Shown here: positions 9,338 to 18,459 of the stretch, piece by piece
How positions within the stretch are numbered: the first letter of the stretch is position 1
How the letters are laid out: every line of letters starts with the position of its first letter
NCBI RefSeq assembly: GCF_013410405.1
Contig: NZ_JACCFK010000001.1
Span: forward strand, 186,001 to 250,000
Length of the DNA stretch: 64,000 nt
From: Amycolatopsis endophytica
Lineage (GTDB): Bacteria > Actinomycetota > Actinomycetes > Mycobacteriales > Pseudonocardiaceae
Reading direction: 5' to 3'
Program-made: the position numbers and the translations under genes
The notes under the pieces: generated by a model
Database searches by the model: none
Seen by the model: the letters and a program-made list of their open reading frames with translations, nothing else
Told to the model about the DNA's origin: nothing

Positions 9338-10009
9338 ATGATGCGCCGGGTGCTGGTGACCGTGCTGGCTGGTGCCTTCCTGATGGCCATGGCACCCGTG
9401 GGCGAGGCGCTGGGGAGGGCCTTGCCTGGCCGGGTGACAGCGGCAGAGCCCAGCGACGCCGCGCCGCCTGGGCCGGTGTGGCCAGAAGGCGCCGCGCGTG
9501 CCGTGATGCCCGCGGGCGCGGATGTGACCGCGGCCGCGCTGCCTGTGGGTGCCGATCCCACCGCGACCACGCTGCCGGTGAGGGAGCGGGAGCCGCGGTT
9601 CGGGTGGCCGTTGTCGCCACGGCCGACGGTCGTGCGGGCGTTCCAGGCGCCGTCCGGGCCCTACGGTCCGGGTCATCGCGGTGTCGACCTGGCCGCGGCG
9701 CCCGGTCAGCAGGTACTCGCCGCCGGGCCGGGCGTGGTGGTGTTCGCGGGCATGGTCGCGGGCCGTGGCGTGATCTCGGTCGACCACGACGGTGGCCTCC
9801 GGACGACCTACGAGCCGGTCACGCCGACCGTGCCGGCGGGGACGCAGGTGTGGCAGGGCCAGCCGATCGGGCTCGTGGTGCCCGGGCATCCGGGATGTCC
9901 GGCGGACGCGTGCCTGCACTGGGGTGTCCGCCGCGGCGAGGAGTACCTGAACCCGCTCGCCCTGATCCGGACCGAGTCACGGATCCGGTTGAAGCCCTGG
10001 ACGGGGTGA
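9338..10009 (+). CDS. secreted M23-family metallopeptidase
   Basis: About 223 residues. A Sec signal peptide (MMRRVLVTVLAGAFLMAMAP) is followed by a 60-residue Pro/Ala-rich linker and a LytM/M23 domain with the zinc ligands of GHRGVDLA and the HWGVRRG motif. In the family these enzymes cut peptidoglycan cross-bridges. A similar gene lies next to rpsB in mycobacteria (the Rv2891 position). GAGGTGGT at 9323-9330 favours the ATG at 9338; an upstream in-frame ATG at 9311 is possible. It converges with whiG, with nine bases between the stops. Confidence 0.85.
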   Translation: MMRRVLVTVLAGAFLMAMAPVGEALGRALPGRVTAAEPSDAAPPGPVWPEGAARAVMPAGADVTAAALPVGADPTATTLPVREREPRFGWPLSPRPTVVRAFQAPSGPYGPGHRGVDLAAAPGQQVLAAGPGVVVFAGMVAGRGVISVDHDGGLRTTYEPVTPTVPAGTQVWQGQPIGLVVPGHPGCPADACLHWGVRRGEEYLNPLALIRTESRIRLKPWTG

Positions 10010-10018
10010 CCCGTCTGG

Positions 10019-11317
10019 TCAGACGCCGGCCTGCTCGGTGAGCCGCGCACGGAGTCGCAGGACCGCGCGGGTGTGCAGCTGGCTCACCCGCGATTCCGTG
10101 ACGCCGAGGACCCGGCCGATTTCGGCGAGGGTGAGACGCTCGAAGTAGTAGAGGCTCACCACGATCCGGTCGCGCTCGGTCAGCTGCGCGATGGCGTCGG
10201 CGAGCTGGCGGCGGTTGTCGCGGTCGACGAGGACGGCCACGGGGTCGACGGCGTCGTCGTCGGGCAGGGTGTCGACCAGCGAACCGCTCTCCCGCCCGGC
10301 GGCCATCAGGTCCTCCAGCGCGACGACGCTGGTCAGCTGGAGCTGGCTGTACAGATCGCGAAGCTCGTCGAGGCTGATGCCCAGCTCCGTCGCGACCTCG
10401 GTGTCGGTCGGGGTGCGGCGCAGGCGGCCTCCCAGCCGTTCCAGCGCCCGCTCCACGTCGCGGGCCCGGCTGCGCACGACGCGGGGGACCCAGTCCTGGG
10501 ACCGCAGATCGTCGAGGATCGCGCCGCGGATGCGCTGCATCGCGTAGGTCTCGAAACGCAGACCGCGCTCGGGTTCGAACTTCTCGATCGCGTCGATCAG
10601 CCCGAAGATGCCCGACTGGATCAGGTCGCTGACGTCGACGTGCGTCGGCAGCCCGGTGCCGACCCGGCCGGCCACGTACTTCACCAGCGGCGCGTAGTGC
10701 AGGGTGAGCCGCTCGCGCAGCCGCTGCTCGGGGCGCTCCCGGAACTCCCGCCAGACCGCGTGGATGACCGAGTCCACGTCACCGGAGCTGCGCGCCGGGG
10801 TTCCGGACGTGCTGCCGGACCCGGCCCGCTCGGCGCCGCCCCGGGGCCGGGCGCCCTCCGGCGTGGATGCGGTGGCTCCGTCGGACACCGCCTGGCCGCC
10901 TGCGGCAGCGGTCTCGCCACCGCTGGGCACGGGCTGGTCACGGGCACCCGCGCCGTTCGCCGGAGCGGTCCGCTCCCCATCCGCGAGCGGGGCCGGCTGA
11001 CCGCCCGCCGACGCGGCCGACTGACCGTCCGCAGGCGTGATCGGCTGCCCGCCCACAGGCCGGGTCGACTGCCCCACCGCGGGCACGGTCGACTGCCCCA
11101 CCGCGGACGGGGTCGGTTGCCCGTCGGCGGGCAGGGGCGGCTGCCCATCCGCGTCGGGGGCGGAGCGGGCGTCGGTCCCGCGCAGGTCGGCTGTCACACG
11201 GGAACCGTTCTCGGCGGCGGGCTCAGATCGTTCTCCGGGCTCGTACGGGGCGGGCGGTGTCAACGATCCTGCCTGCCGTCCTCCGAGGTCATCGGGATCG
11301 GGGGTGGGCTTGGTCAT
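10019..11317 (-). CDS. whiG: FliA/WhiG-family RNA polymerase sigma factor with long N-terminal repeat extension
   Basis: 432 residues. The C-terminal 255 or so form a complete sigma-28-type factor: region 2 ([41 protein letters not shown], with the core-binding and -10 parts), region 3 ([17 protein letters not shown]) and region 4 helix-turn-helix ([21 protein letters not shown]). In streptomycetes WhiG commits aerial hyphae to sporulation. The N-terminal 175 residues are extra: Pro/Ala/Gly/Thr-rich, disordered, with eight tandem octapeptides at 58-121. The start overlaps the xerC stop by 29 bases, which suggests coupling. A shorter start inside the extension cannot be excluded. Confidence 0.88.
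   Translation of the reverse strand: MTKPTPDPDDLGGRQAGSLTPPAPYEPGERSEPAAENGSRVTADLRGTDARSAPDADGQPPLPADGQPTPSAVGQSTVPAVGQSTRPVGGQPITPADGQSAASAGGQPAPLADGERTAPANGAGARDQPVPSGGETAAAGGQAVSDGATASTPEGARPRGGAERAGSGSTSGTPARSSGDVDSVIHAVWREFRERPEQRLRERLTLHYAPLVKYVAGRVGTGLPTHVDVSDLIQSGIFGLIDAIEKFEPERGLRFETYAMQRIRGAILDDLRSQDWVPRVVRSRARDVERALERLGGRLRRTPTDTEVATELGISLDELRDLYSQLQLTSVVALEDLMAAGRESGSLVDTLPDDDAVDPVAVLVDRDNRRQLADAIAQLTERDRIVVSLYYFERLTLAEIGRVLGVTESRVSQLHTRAVLRLRARLTEQAGV
10955..11146 (-). repeat. 24-bp tandem repeat (eight octapeptide units) inside whiG
   Basis: Eight consecutive in-frame units of 24 bp encode octapeptides of the form G-Q-(P/S)-x-x-P-A-x, such as [16 protein letters not shown] and GQPITPAD. 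Two neighbouring units (11063-11086 and 11087-11110) share their first 20 bases exactly, GGTCGACTGCCCCACCGCGG on the plus strand, which indicates expansion by slippage or unequal crossing-over. Confidence 0.8.
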
Positions 11318-12281
11318 GGATCGCCTTCAACCGCTCGACGGTCACGTGGGTGTAAAGCTGTGTCGTGGCAAGCGTAGCGTGACCGAGCAGCTCCTGAACG
11401 CTGCGAAGGTCGGCACCGCCCTCCAGCAGGTGCGTTGCCGCGGTGTGCCGCAGTCCGTGCGGCCCCATGTCGGTCGCCGAAGGCATCGTTTCGAGAGCCT
11501 CGTGCACCGTCCGCCGCACGGTGCGCGGGTCCAGCCGCCCACCCCGCACGCCCAGGAACAACGCGCTCGAATGCGGCTCCGCCACCGCTCCGGCCATCGC
11601 CGGGCGGCCGCCGTCCAGCCAGCTCCGCACAGCCCGGTCCGCGGGCGTCCCGAACGGCACCATCCGCTCCTTGCCGCCCTTGCCGAGCACACGGACCAGC
11701 CGGCGCCCGAAGTCCACGTCGTCGACGTCGAGACCACACAGCTCGGACACCCGCACCCCGGTCGCGTAGAGCAGTTCGAGAACGGCGTGGTCCCTCAGCG
11801 CGACCGGCTCGTGCTGGGCGGCGCCACTGCTCGCGGCACCCAGCACGTCCTCCGCCTCGTCCGGCCGGAGCACCGGCGGCAGGGTCCGGTGCACCCGCGG
11901 CGCCACGAGCTTCGCTCCCGGATCGTGGTCGAGCGCGCCGTGGCGGCGGGCCCACGCGGTGAAGGTGCGCGCCGAGGCCGCGCGGCGCGCCAACGTGGTC
12001 CGTCCCGCGCCCGCGTTGCGCTGGTCCGCGAGCCACGACCGGAGCGCGCCGATGTCCAGCCCCTGGAGCGCGGGGGTCTCCGGCGCCGCCTCCGCGCTGT
12101 GCAGGAACCCGAGCAGGGACACGACATCGCCCACGTACGCCCGGACCGTGTGGGGGGACAGTCCCCGTTCGAGCCCGAGGTGCCGTTCGTACTCGTCGAC
12201 CAGGCTCCCGGCGGCGCGCGGCAGGGCGTCCCGGAGGGCGTGCAGGTCGGCCCTGCGACCTCGAGATTCCCGTGCGGACAT
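11289..12281 (-). CDS. xerC: tyrosine recombinase XerC
   Basis: 330-residue site-specific recombinase that, with XerD, resolves chromosome dimers at dif. The N-terminal SAM-like core-binding domain contains [14 protein letters not shown]. The catalytic domain has all expected residues: R177 (TGVRVSEL), K201 ([11 protein letters not shown]), H275 and R278 ([12 protein letters not shown]), H301 ([16 protein letters not shown]) and nucleophile Y310. Length is slightly above the usual 300. Position between dprA and whiG matches the order in other actinomycetes and supports XerC rather than a phage integrase. Confidence 0.93.
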   Translation of the reverse strand: MSARESRGRRADLHALRDALPRAAGSLVDEYERHLGLERGLSPHTVRAYVGDVVSLLGFLHSAEAAPETPALQGLDIGALRSWLADQRNAGAGRTTLARRAASARTFTAWARRHGALDHDPGAKLVAPRVHRTLPPVLRPDEAEDVLGAASSGAAQHEPVALRDHAVLELLYATGVRVSELCGLDVDDVDFGRRLVRVLGKGGKERMVPFGTPADRAVRSWLDGGRPAMAGAVAEPHSSALFLGVRGGRLDPRTVRRTVHEALETMPSATDMGPHGLRHTAATHLLEGGADLRSVQELLGHATLATTQLYTHVTVERLKAIHDQAHPRSR

Positions 12282-12351
12282 GGTTGTTCACGCTGCGCGA
12301 AGGGGCCCGTGTGGTCAAGCATCGCCACACCGGCAGCAGATGACGATCGCA

Positions 12352-13491
12352 TCACCTCCCGGCCTTGCCGCGCCAGCCGCTGTCGCAGCGGACGGCGAGG
12401 TCGTCGAGTTCGAGGGCGGGCAGCAGCCCCCGCACCCGGGTGACCGGCACCCCGGATTCGGCGGCGATCTGCTCGGCCGACTTGCCCTCGCGTCTGTGGA
12501 GCGCGTCGTGGACACGCAGGGCGTCCGGGCCCAGCACGTCGGTCGGCCGCTGGGAGCGGACCCTCTCCGGGCGGGGCGTGCCGAGCCTGCCCACGGTCTC
12601 GATCACGTCCTCGACCGAGGCGACCAGCGTGGCTCCGGCGTCGCGGAGCAGCTCGTGACAGCCGATCGACATCGCGGAGGTGACCGGGCCGGGGACGGCC
12701 ATGACGACCTTGCCGAGCGCGCCTGCCGTGGTCGCGGTGTTGCGAGCGCCGCTGCGCCTGCCGGCTTCCACTACTACGGTGCCCTCGCTCAGGGCCGCGA
12801 TGAGGCGGTTGCGGACCAGGAAGCGGTGGCGGGCGGGAGGCGTGCCCGGCGGGTACTCGCTCACGACGAGGCCGCCGGTCTCCGCGATCTTGTCGAGCAG
12901 CACGACGTGACCCGCGGGATAGCCGGCGTCGAGACCGCACCCCAGCAGCGCCACGGTCGTGCCCCGCGCGGCGAGAGCTCCGCGGTGGGCGGCGCCGTCG
13001 ATGCCGTAGGCGGCTCCGGAGAAGACCGGCACGCCCTGACGGGCCAGCGAGTTGGCGAAGTCGCCGGCGACGTGCTCGCCGTAACCGGTGGCCGCCCGCG
13101 ATCCGACGATCGCCACGGCCTGCGCGGTGGCGTCGTCGAACCGGGCCGAGCCACGCACCCACAACGCGAGCGGCGGGGCCACGCCTTGGACGCCACGACT
13201 GGCGGCGAGTTCGAGGGACAGGAGCGGCCAGCCGGGCCAGTCGTCGTCCTCCGGGATGAGCAGCCGCATGCCGAGGCGTTCGCCTTCGTCGAGGTCACGC
13301 TGGGCCAGGTCCAGGTCGCGGCGGGCTTCTGTCTCGTCACGGACCCGACCGGAACACTCACCGGCGCGGATCGCTTTCGCGGCCTCGAGGGGGCCGCGCC
13401 GCGTCACGAAGTCGGCGACCGCGGGAGCGGGCGGCTCGGCGACGCGGAGCAGGTAGGCGCGGGCCAGGCGCACGGCGGTGAGATCAGGCAT
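12352..13491 (-). CDS. dprA: DNA-processing protein DprA
   Basis: About 379 residues. DprA protects incoming single-stranded DNA and loads RecA in natural transformation; its role in most actinomycetes is not established. The central Rossmann-like domain shows AVAIVGSRAATGYGEHVA, FSGAAYGIDGAAHRGAL, TTVALLGCGLDAGYP, and SEYPPGTPPARHRFLVRNRLIAALS. An N-terminal helical domain and a C-terminal winged-helix-like domain (about 315-375) flank it. ATG 13491 (MPDLTAV) is preferred over 13497. It follows comM and a small coupled frame. Confidence 0.94.
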   Translation of the reverse strand: MPDLTAVRLARAYLLRVAEPPAPAVADFVTRRGPLEAAKAIRAGECSGRVRDETEARRDLDLAQRDLDEGERLGMRLLIPEDDDWPGWPLLSLELAASRGVQGVAPPLALWVRGSARFDDATAQAVAIVGSRAATGYGEHVAGDFANSLARQGVPVFSGAAYGIDGAAHRGALAARGTTVALLGCGLDAGYPAGHVVLLDKIAETGGLVVSEYPPGTPPARHRFLVRNRLIAALSEGTVVVEAGRRSGARNTATTAGALGKVVMAVPGPVTSAMSIGCHELLRDAGATLVASVEDVIETVGRLGTPRPERVRSQRPTDVLGPDALRVHDALHRREGKSAEQIAAESGVPVTRVRGLLPALELDDLAVRCDSGWRGKAGR

Positions 13492-13723
13492 CGCCATCTC
13501 CGGGTGCGGTCGCTGGGGCGCTCGACGACCACCGAAGCGGTCGGTTCGGCGACCGCCGGGCCGGGGGCGGCACGACGACCATGGGGGCGGGTCGCTCGGC
13601 CATGGGGTGGGGGTCCGTACGAGTGACGTGCTCGGCGGCGTCGATTGGTATCGCGTTCTTCCTCGCGAGCCGTGGCTTCGTCGGTGGGAGTGCGCCCGGT
13701 AGCGAGCGTTGTGGGGTGGTCAT
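13484..13723 (-). CDS. possible small Pro/Arg-rich protein between comM and dprA
   Basis: 79-codon frame that exactly fills the 228 bases between comM and dprA. Its ATG overlaps the comM stop as ATGA, and its stop overlaps the start of dprA. The product is rich in Pro, Arg and Ala, with no recognised domain, signal peptide or membrane segment. The position argues for translation by coupling. The composition is also what chance frames look like in DNA this GC-rich. I recognise no homologue. Confidence 0.35.
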   Translation of the reverse strand: MTTPQRSLPGALPPTKPRLARKNAIPIDAAEHVTRTDPHPMAERPAPMVVVPPPARRSPNRPLRWSSSAPATAPGDGDA

Positions 13724-15231
13724 GCCGCTCTCCGGTCACGGAATTCGAGGGCCGCGGCCACGTGGTCGGGAGCCGGCTCGTCGGCTTCGGCGAGGTCGGC
13801 AAGTGTCCAGGCGATGCGCAGACAACGGTCGGCTCCGCGGGCTGTCAGCGCGCCGCGTTCGAGGCTGCGGTCCAGCAGGGCGGTCGTCGCGTGGGGGAGG
13901 GCGAACTCGCGGCGCAGGGTGGGGCCGGGGACTTCCGCGTTGGTCTTCCAGCCCTGTTCGCTCCACCGGGCGGCGGCGCGGTCGCGGGCGGCCAGGACGC
14001 GTTTGCGCACCACCTCCGTCGGTTCGGGTTCGCCGGCTTCATGGGCACTCATCGCGGTCATCGGGCGCAGGCGGACCCGCAGGTCGACGCGATCGAGCAG
14101 CGGACCGGACAGGCGGCTGAGGTACCGGCGGCGCTCGGTCGGGGAACACGAGCAGTCCGACTCCCGTGGTGGGGCGCACGGACACGGGTTGGTGGCCATG
14201 ACGAGCTGGAACCGCGCCGGGTAATTGACCGAGCCGCGGGCACGGGCGATGCGGACCTCACCCTCCTCCAGCGCGGTGCGCAGGGAGTCCAGGCGCTGCG
14301 CACCGAACTCGGCCGCCTCGTCCAGGAACAACACCCCGCGGTGGGCCTGACTGATCAGCCCGGGCGCGGCGATGCCGGCACCGCCACCGACCAGAGCGGC
14401 TTCGGAGACCGAATGGTGTGGCGCGACGAACGGCGGCACCTTGATGAGCGGATCGGTCGACGAGAGCGCGCCATGCACGGAGTGCACCGCGGTGACCTCG
14501 AGCGACTCCTCCGGACCGAGCAACGGCAGGAGACCGGGCAGCCGCTTGGCCAGCATCGTCTTGCCGACGCCGGGCGGTCCGGACATCAGCAGGTGGTGAC
14601 CGCCGGCCGCCGCCACCTCGAGAGCCCAGCGGGCCTCCGGTTGCCCCACGACGTCGGCGAGGTCCAGCGACTCCGGCGGCTCGCCCTCGACCGGCGGGCC
14701 CGGCCGGGCGAGCGCGTTCTCACCCTCCAGCCACGCCACGACATCCCGCAGGCGGGCCGCGCCGAAGACCTCCAGGCCGTCCACCAGTGCTGCCTCGACG
14801 AGCGAATGCGACGGGACGACCGCCCGCTTCACCCCGGCGTTGCGTGCCGCGAGCAGGCCGGGCAGAACGCCGCGGATCTCCCGCACCCGGCCGTCGAGGG
14901 CCAGTTCGCCCAGCAGCACCGTGCCGAGCAGGCGGGTGGCCGGGACCTTGCCCGCGGAGGCGAGGATGGCGACCGCGATGCCCAGGTCGTAGCCCGAGCC
15001 GAGTTTGGGCAGGTTCGCCGGGAACAGTCCGAGCGTGAGCTTGTCCTCGGGCCACTGCTGACCGGAGTTGCGGATGGCCGACCGGACCCTGTCCTTCGCC
15101 TCGCGCAGGCCCGCGTCGGGCAGCCCGACCATCTTGACCCCCGGCAGGCCCCCGCCCAGATCGGCCTCGATCTCGACCAGTTTGCCCTCCAGGCCCACGA
15201 GCGCGACCGACCAGGCACGTCCGATGGGCAT
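13720..15231 (-). CDS. comM: YifB/ComM-family AAA+ ATPase (Mg-chelatase-like)
   Basis: 503 residues. In ComM of Vibrio this hexameric helicase extends heteroduplex during transformation; actinobacterial members are uncharacterised. The N-terminal domain begins GRAWSVALVGLEGKLVEIEADL with SGQQWPEDKLTLGLFPANLPK. The AAA+ module has Walker A GPPGVGKTMLAKRLPGLLP and Walker B GVLFLDEAAEFG, plus the C-terminal Mg-chelatase helical region. The start is set by a TGATG overlap with yraN. It forms an operon yraN-comM-(small frame)-dprA-xerC-whiG. The four-cysteine insert (PCPCAPPRESDCSC) after the Walker B region is typical of the family. Confidence 0.94.
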   Translation of the reverse strand: MPIGRAWSVALVGLEGKLVEIEADLGGGLPGVKMVGLPDAGLREAKDRVRSAIRNSGQQWPEDKLTLGLFPANLPKLGSGYDLGIAVAILASAGKVPATRLLGTVLLGELALDGRVREIRGVLPGLLAARNAGVKRAVVPSHSLVEAALVDGLEVFGAARLRDVVAWLEGENALARPGPPVEGEPPESLDLADVVGQPEARWALEVAAAGGHHLLMSGPPGVGKTMLAKRLPGLLPLLGPEESLEVTAVHSVHGALSSTDPLIKVPPFVAPHHSVSEAALVGGGAGIAAPGLISQAHRGVLFLDEAAEFGAQRLDSLRTALEEGEVRIARARGSVNYPARFQLVMATNPCPCAPPRESDCSCSPTERRRYLSRLSGPLLDRVDLRVRLRPMTAMSAHEAGEPEPTEVVRKRVLAARDRAAARWSEQGWKTNAEVPGPTLRREFALPHATTALLDRSLERGALTARGADRCLRIAWTLADLAEADEPAPDHVAAALEFRDRRAA

Positions 15232-15605
15232 CAGAACGCTCCCGGAATGTGCCGGACCCGGGCCTCGCCACCCGGCTCGGAGTACACCGCGACGACGTCG
15301 AAGCGGAGGCGGCACCAGCCGACGCGGTGCACGCTGAGCCACTGGCCCGCGAGGCGGCGGATGCGGGCGATCTTGTCCTCGGTGACCGCCTCCGCCGGAT
15401 CGCCGAAGCTGTCGCGGGTGCGGGTCTTGACCTCGCAGATGACCAGGGTGCGGCCGTCGGTGAGGACGAGGTCGAGTTCGCCCTGGCGGCAGCGCCAGTT
15501 CCGGGACAGCACGACGAAGCCGAGCTTGCGCATGTGCCGTGCTGCGATCTCCTCGCCCTTGCGGCCGAGTGTCAGGTGGCGGGCAGGTCTTGCCGCGGTG
15601 GTCAT
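15231..15605 (-). CDS. yraN: YraN/UPF0102 endonuclease-like protein
   Basis: 124-residue protein with a Holliday-junction-resolvase-like restriction-endonuclease fold. The active-site pattern is visible: GRKGEEIAARHM (Glu), then ELDLVLTDGRTLVICEVKTR with the D-x(n)-E-x-K arrangement. Biochemical function remains unknown in the family. It sits first in the comM-dprA operon, and its stop shares bases with the comM start. Confidence 0.92.
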   Translation of the reverse strand: MTTAARPARHLTLGRKGEEIAARHMRKLGFVVLSRNWRCRQGELDLVLTDGRTLVICEVKTRTRDSFGDPAEAVTEDKIARIRRLAGQWLSVHRVGWCRLRFDVVAVYSEPGGEARVRHIPGAF

Positions 15606-15690
15606 GGCTGGTCCCCCAGGTCTGTCGGTCGTTCACTCCTTCGACCGTGCCAGGACCTGCGGTTTCCCCGACAGACCGAGTTCCCGCACC

Positions 15691-15717
15691 TGTGGACAAG
15701 TGGGGTCATGTGGACAA
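15691..15717 (-). promoter_or_regulatory. second pair of perfect DnaA boxes
   Basis: TGTGGACAA (the complement of TTGTCCACA) occurs at 15691-15699 and 15709-15717, starts 18 bases apart and in the same orientation. The pair lies in the 233-base gap between yraN and DUF2469, upstream of the yraN operon. Single variants of this box occur by chance inside genes, but tandem perfect pairs in intergenic DNA are unlikely by chance. Confidence 0.55.
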
Positions 15718-15783
15718 CCACGGGCGATCGCGGCCCGGTGCGCCGAAACTGTCGGACCCCTCTGGTACGGGGCCGCGGGCACG

Positions 15784-15817
15784 AAAAACGGGACGCCCCG
15801 CGTGGGGACGTCCCGTT
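15784..15817 (-). terminator. intrinsic terminator after DUF2469
   Basis: Stem AACGGGACGCCCC (15787-15799) pairs with GGGG plus CGTCCCGTT (15804-15817, one bulged A), with loop GCGT. Read on the minus strand it is followed by TTTTT at 15788-15784. It starts 21 bases after the DUF2469 stop and ends the rpsP-to-DUF2469 operon. This is the clearest intrinsic terminator in the window. Confidence 0.88.
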
Positions 15818-15838
15818 CGTTGCCCTGGTTCGACGGGG

Positions 15839-16162
15839 TCAGCCGGAGAAGGGACCCTCCTCGGGCAGTCTCAGCTCCGGCTTCTCCAGCTCCTCGACGT
15901 TGACGTCCTTGAAGGTGATGACCCGGACGTTCTTCACGAACCGGGCGGGCCGGTACATGTCCCACACCCACGCGTCGGACATGCGGACCTCGAAGTAGAC
16001 GTCTCCCCCACTGTCCCTGACCTGCACGTCCACGGCGTTGGCCAGGTAGAACCGCCGCTCGGTCTCCACCACGTACGAGAACTGGCTGACGATGTCGCGG
16101 TACTCGCGGTACAGCGACAGCTCCATCTCCGTCTCGTACTTTTCGAGATCCTCTGCGCTCAT
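15839..16162 (-). CDS. DUF2469 domain protein
   Basis: 107 residues beginning [20 protein letters not shown]. It is a small acidic protein conserved across actinobacteria directly downstream of rnhB (Rv2901c position in M. tuberculosis). The central part ([17 protein letters not shown], then [19 protein letters not shown]) is strongly conserved in the family. No catalytic residues or membrane segment are visible and the function is unknown. Its ATG overlaps the rnhB stop as ATGA. It is the last gene before the terminator at 15784. Confidence 0.92.
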   Translation of the reverse strand: MSAEDLEKYETEMELSLYREYRDIVSQFSYVVETERRFYLANAVDVQVRDSGGDVYFEVRMSDAWVWDMYRPARFVKNVRVITFKDVNVEELEKPELRLPEEGPFSG

Positions 16163-16965
16163 GAAATCCGCGCCCCTCCTCGCGAGTTCGACCGGTCTCC
16201 GGCGGCGGAACTCCCATTCTGAACCACGGTGCCCTCCAGAGCACGTACCGGAGCATCGGACTGCCCCAGCGCAGCAGCGGTCAGCATGACCTTCCGCGGG
16301 GGCCGCAGCCCGTGCACGGCCGCCGCCGCTGCCACGTTGGTGTACGACCAACGGTGTACCTCACAGGGCCCGTGTTCGACGAGCGCCGCGCCGTGGTCCA
16401 CCGTGGTGTACCCCTTGTGCACATCGAATCCGTAGACCGGGTACTTCTCGTGTGTCTCCGCCATGATGCGGTCGCGCGTCACCTTCGCCAGCACCGAGGC
16501 CGCCGCCACGCACGCGACAGCCCGGTCCCCTTTGATCACGGGCACGCTCGGCGCGGGCAGGCCGGGCACCTTGAAACCGTCCGTCAGCACGTAACCAGGG
16601 CACTCCCGCAACCCGGCGACCGCCCGGCGCATGCCCTCGATGTTGGTCACGTGGATACCGAGCTGATCCACCTCTTCGGGTGAGATGACGACGATCTTGT
16701 AGTCCACCGCCCGCGCCAGGACGCGGTCGTACACCCGCTCCCTGGCCAGTGCGGTGAGCAGCTTCGAGTCGTTCAGCTCGGCCAGCCGGGCCGCGTCACC
16801 GGGCTTGAGCACACACGAAGCCACGACCAGCGGGCCCGCGCAGGCCCCGCGTCCGGCCTCGTCGACCCCGGCCACCGGGCCGAGACCCCGCCGGTCCAGC
16901 GCCGACTGCAGACTCCACGCCGTCTCACCCCGGACGATCGCCCTGGGCGGGCGGAACGAGGCCAA
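16159..16965 (-). CDS. rnhB: ribonuclease HII
   Basis: About 268 residues. RNase HII removes ribonucleotides embedded in DNA and RNA:DNA hybrids. The [15 protein letters not shown] motif carries the first two catalytic acids; further signatures are [18 protein letters not shown] (third acid) and [15 protein letters not shown]. The C-terminal 50 residues are an actinobacterial extension. The start is uncertain. There is no ATG, and the TTG at 16965 gives [13 protein letters not shown], matching mycobacterial N-termini, but its RBS is weak. It begins 26 bases after lepB. Confidence 0.92.
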   Translation of the reverse strand: MASFRPPRAIVRGETAWSLQSALDRRGLGPVAGVDEAGRGACAGPLVVASCVLKPGDAARLAELNDSKLLTALARERVYDRVLARAVDYKIVVISPEEVDQLGIHVTNIEGMRRAVAGLRECPGYVLTDGFKVPGLPAPSVPVIKGDRAVACVAAASVLAKVTRDRIMAETHEKYPVYGFDVHKGYTTVDHGAALVEHGPCEVHRWSYTNVAAAAAVHGLRPPRKVMLTAAALGQSDAPVRALEGTVVQNGSSAAGDRSNSRGGARIS

Positions 16966-16991
16966 GACCGCCGAAGATCTACCCAACCTGG

Positions 16992-17924
16992 TTACCGCTT
17001 TCGCTCGACCGCCTCGCGCACCTTCGAGCCCAGCCGCCGCCCGCCCCACACGACGGGCCACGCGGCGGCGAAACCGAACCCGAGCGGGACGCCTTCCTGC
17101 CACGACGGGGCGCTCATCGAGAGCGCGACCGGCTGGGCGTCGGCCTGCGGGTTGTGGTCACTGACCCCGCCCCAGCGGCCCGGCGGCAGCACGATGATCC
17201 TGGCCTTTCCGATGATGTTGTCCACCGGAACCGCCCCGCGGACACCCCCGCCGCCCTGGCAGCGTGAATCACACGAGTCGTTGCGGTTGTCGCCCATCAC
17301 CCAGACATACCCATCCGGCACTGTCACCGGATCGAAGGACATCTGCCGGTCATCCTCCGGATTTTCCCAGTGGATGTAGGGCTCGTCCAGCGCCTTGCCG
17401 TCCACGACCACCCGGTTCTGGGCGTCGCAGCACTGCACGGTCTGGCCACTGGTGGCCACGATCCGCTTGACGAAGTCGCGCTCGTCCGGCGGCGCCAGTC
17501 CGAACACCGAGCCGATGTTCTGGAAGAAGCGCACCACCGCGTTGTCCGAGCGCTGGGTCGCGACCTCGTTCTCGACCCAGGGCTCGGGTCCCTTGAACAC
17601 CACGACGTCACCCGGTTCCGGATCGGTGAAGTCGTAGGTGATCTTGTCGACCAGCACCTTGTCGCCGTAGCACCCGGTGCAGCCGTGCAGCGTCGTTTCC
17701 ATCGATCCCGAAGGAATCGTGTAGACCCGCGCCAGGAACTGCTGGAACACAAAGGCCAGAACCAGCGCCACCACGATCAGAATCGGCAGCTCGACCCAGA
17801 ACGACCGCTGTTTCCTGGGTTTCCGGCGACGCCGTTTCCCCTTTGCGCCGTCTTCGGCGCTCTCGTCCGGATCGGGGCGTTCGGGCTCGTCCTCAGCGGC
17901 GCTGGAGGGCACAGGTTCGACCAC
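16992..17924 (-). CDS. lepB: signal peptidase I
   Basis: 310-residue membrane serine-lysine peptidase that removes Sec signal peptides outside the membrane. An N-terminal cytosolic tail with a basic [11 protein letters not shown] block precedes one membrane segment (about 43-63). The nucleophile S74 lies in PSGSMETTL and the general base K153 in [11 protein letters not shown]. The later signature [11 protein letters not shown] (box E) is present. A C-terminal hydrophobic stretch near 280-295 may be a second membrane contact. It lies in the rpsP-trmD-rplS operon, 31 bases after rplS. Confidence 0.95.
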   Translation of the reverse strand: MVEPVPSSAAEDEPERPDPDESAEDGAKGKRRRRKPRKQRSFWVELPILIVVALVLAFVFQQFLARVYTIPSGSMETTLHGCTGCYGDKVLVDKITYDFTDPEPGDVVVFKGPEPWVENEVATQRSDNAVVRFFQNIGSVFGLAPPDERDFVKRIVATSGQTVQCCDAQNRVVVDGKALDEPYIHWENPEDDRQMSFDPVTVPDGYVWVMGDNRNDSCDSRCQGGGGVRGAVPVDNIIGKARIIVLPPGRWGGVSDHNPQADAQPVALSMSAPSWQEGVPLGFGFAAAWPVVWGGRRLGSKVREAVERKR

Positions 17925-17955
17925 TTCGCCAGGCTATCGGAGAATGTCCGGCAGC

Positions 17956-18315
17956 TCAGGACGCGGTGGGGGCCTCGCGGCGCTCCTTGATCTTGGCGGC
18001 CTTGCCGCGCAGCTCACGCAGGTAGTAGAGCTTGGCGCGCCGCACGTCACCGCGCTTGTGCACCTCGATCTTCGCGATGTTCGGCGTGTGCAGCGGGAAA
18101 GTGCGCTCGACGCCGACACCGAACGAAACCTTGCGCACGGTGAAGGTCTCGCGGATGCCGCCACCCTGGCGGCGGATCACGACGCCCTGGAAAACCTGAA
18201 CACGCTCACGGTTTCCCTCGATGACGCGAACGTGCACCTTCAGCGTGTCACCTGGGCGGAAGTGCGGGATGTCGGAACGCAGCGACTGAGCGTCCAGGGC
18301 GTCCAGGGTGTTCAT
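17956..18315 (-). CDS. rplS: 50S ribosomal protein L19
   Basis: 119 residues beginning [20 protein letters not shown]19 sits at the subunit interface of the 50S particle. It has the full family pattern, including [27 protein letters not shown] and [17 protein letters not shown]. It lies 144 bases downstream of trmD. That gap holds a TTGACA hexamer (complement of 18428-18433) but no convincing -10 element, so a separate promoter is only possible. Confidence 0.97.
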   Translation of the reverse strand: MNTLDALDAQSLRSDIPHFRPGDTLKVHVRVIEGNRERVQVFQGVVIRRQGGGIRETFTVRKVSFGVGVERTFPLHTPNIAKIEVHKRGDVRRAKLYYLRELRGKAAKIKERREAPTAS

Positions 18316-18459
18316 CGGGAGTCCGTCCTCGTCCTTCGTCTGTGGCAGTCATCCGAGCACGCGCACGCTCACTTCGGCAGGCGACCCGGGGGCTTGTGGC
18401 AGGCACGCACCAGTGGCACGGCCAACCTGTCAAGTATTGCAGACGCGTCCCCGGCCGGA

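Noticed and set aside
18428..18433. TTGACA on the minus strand upstream of rplS, considered as a promoter -35
   Set aside because: No acceptable -10 hexamer 16-19 bases downstream; kept only as a remark under rplS.
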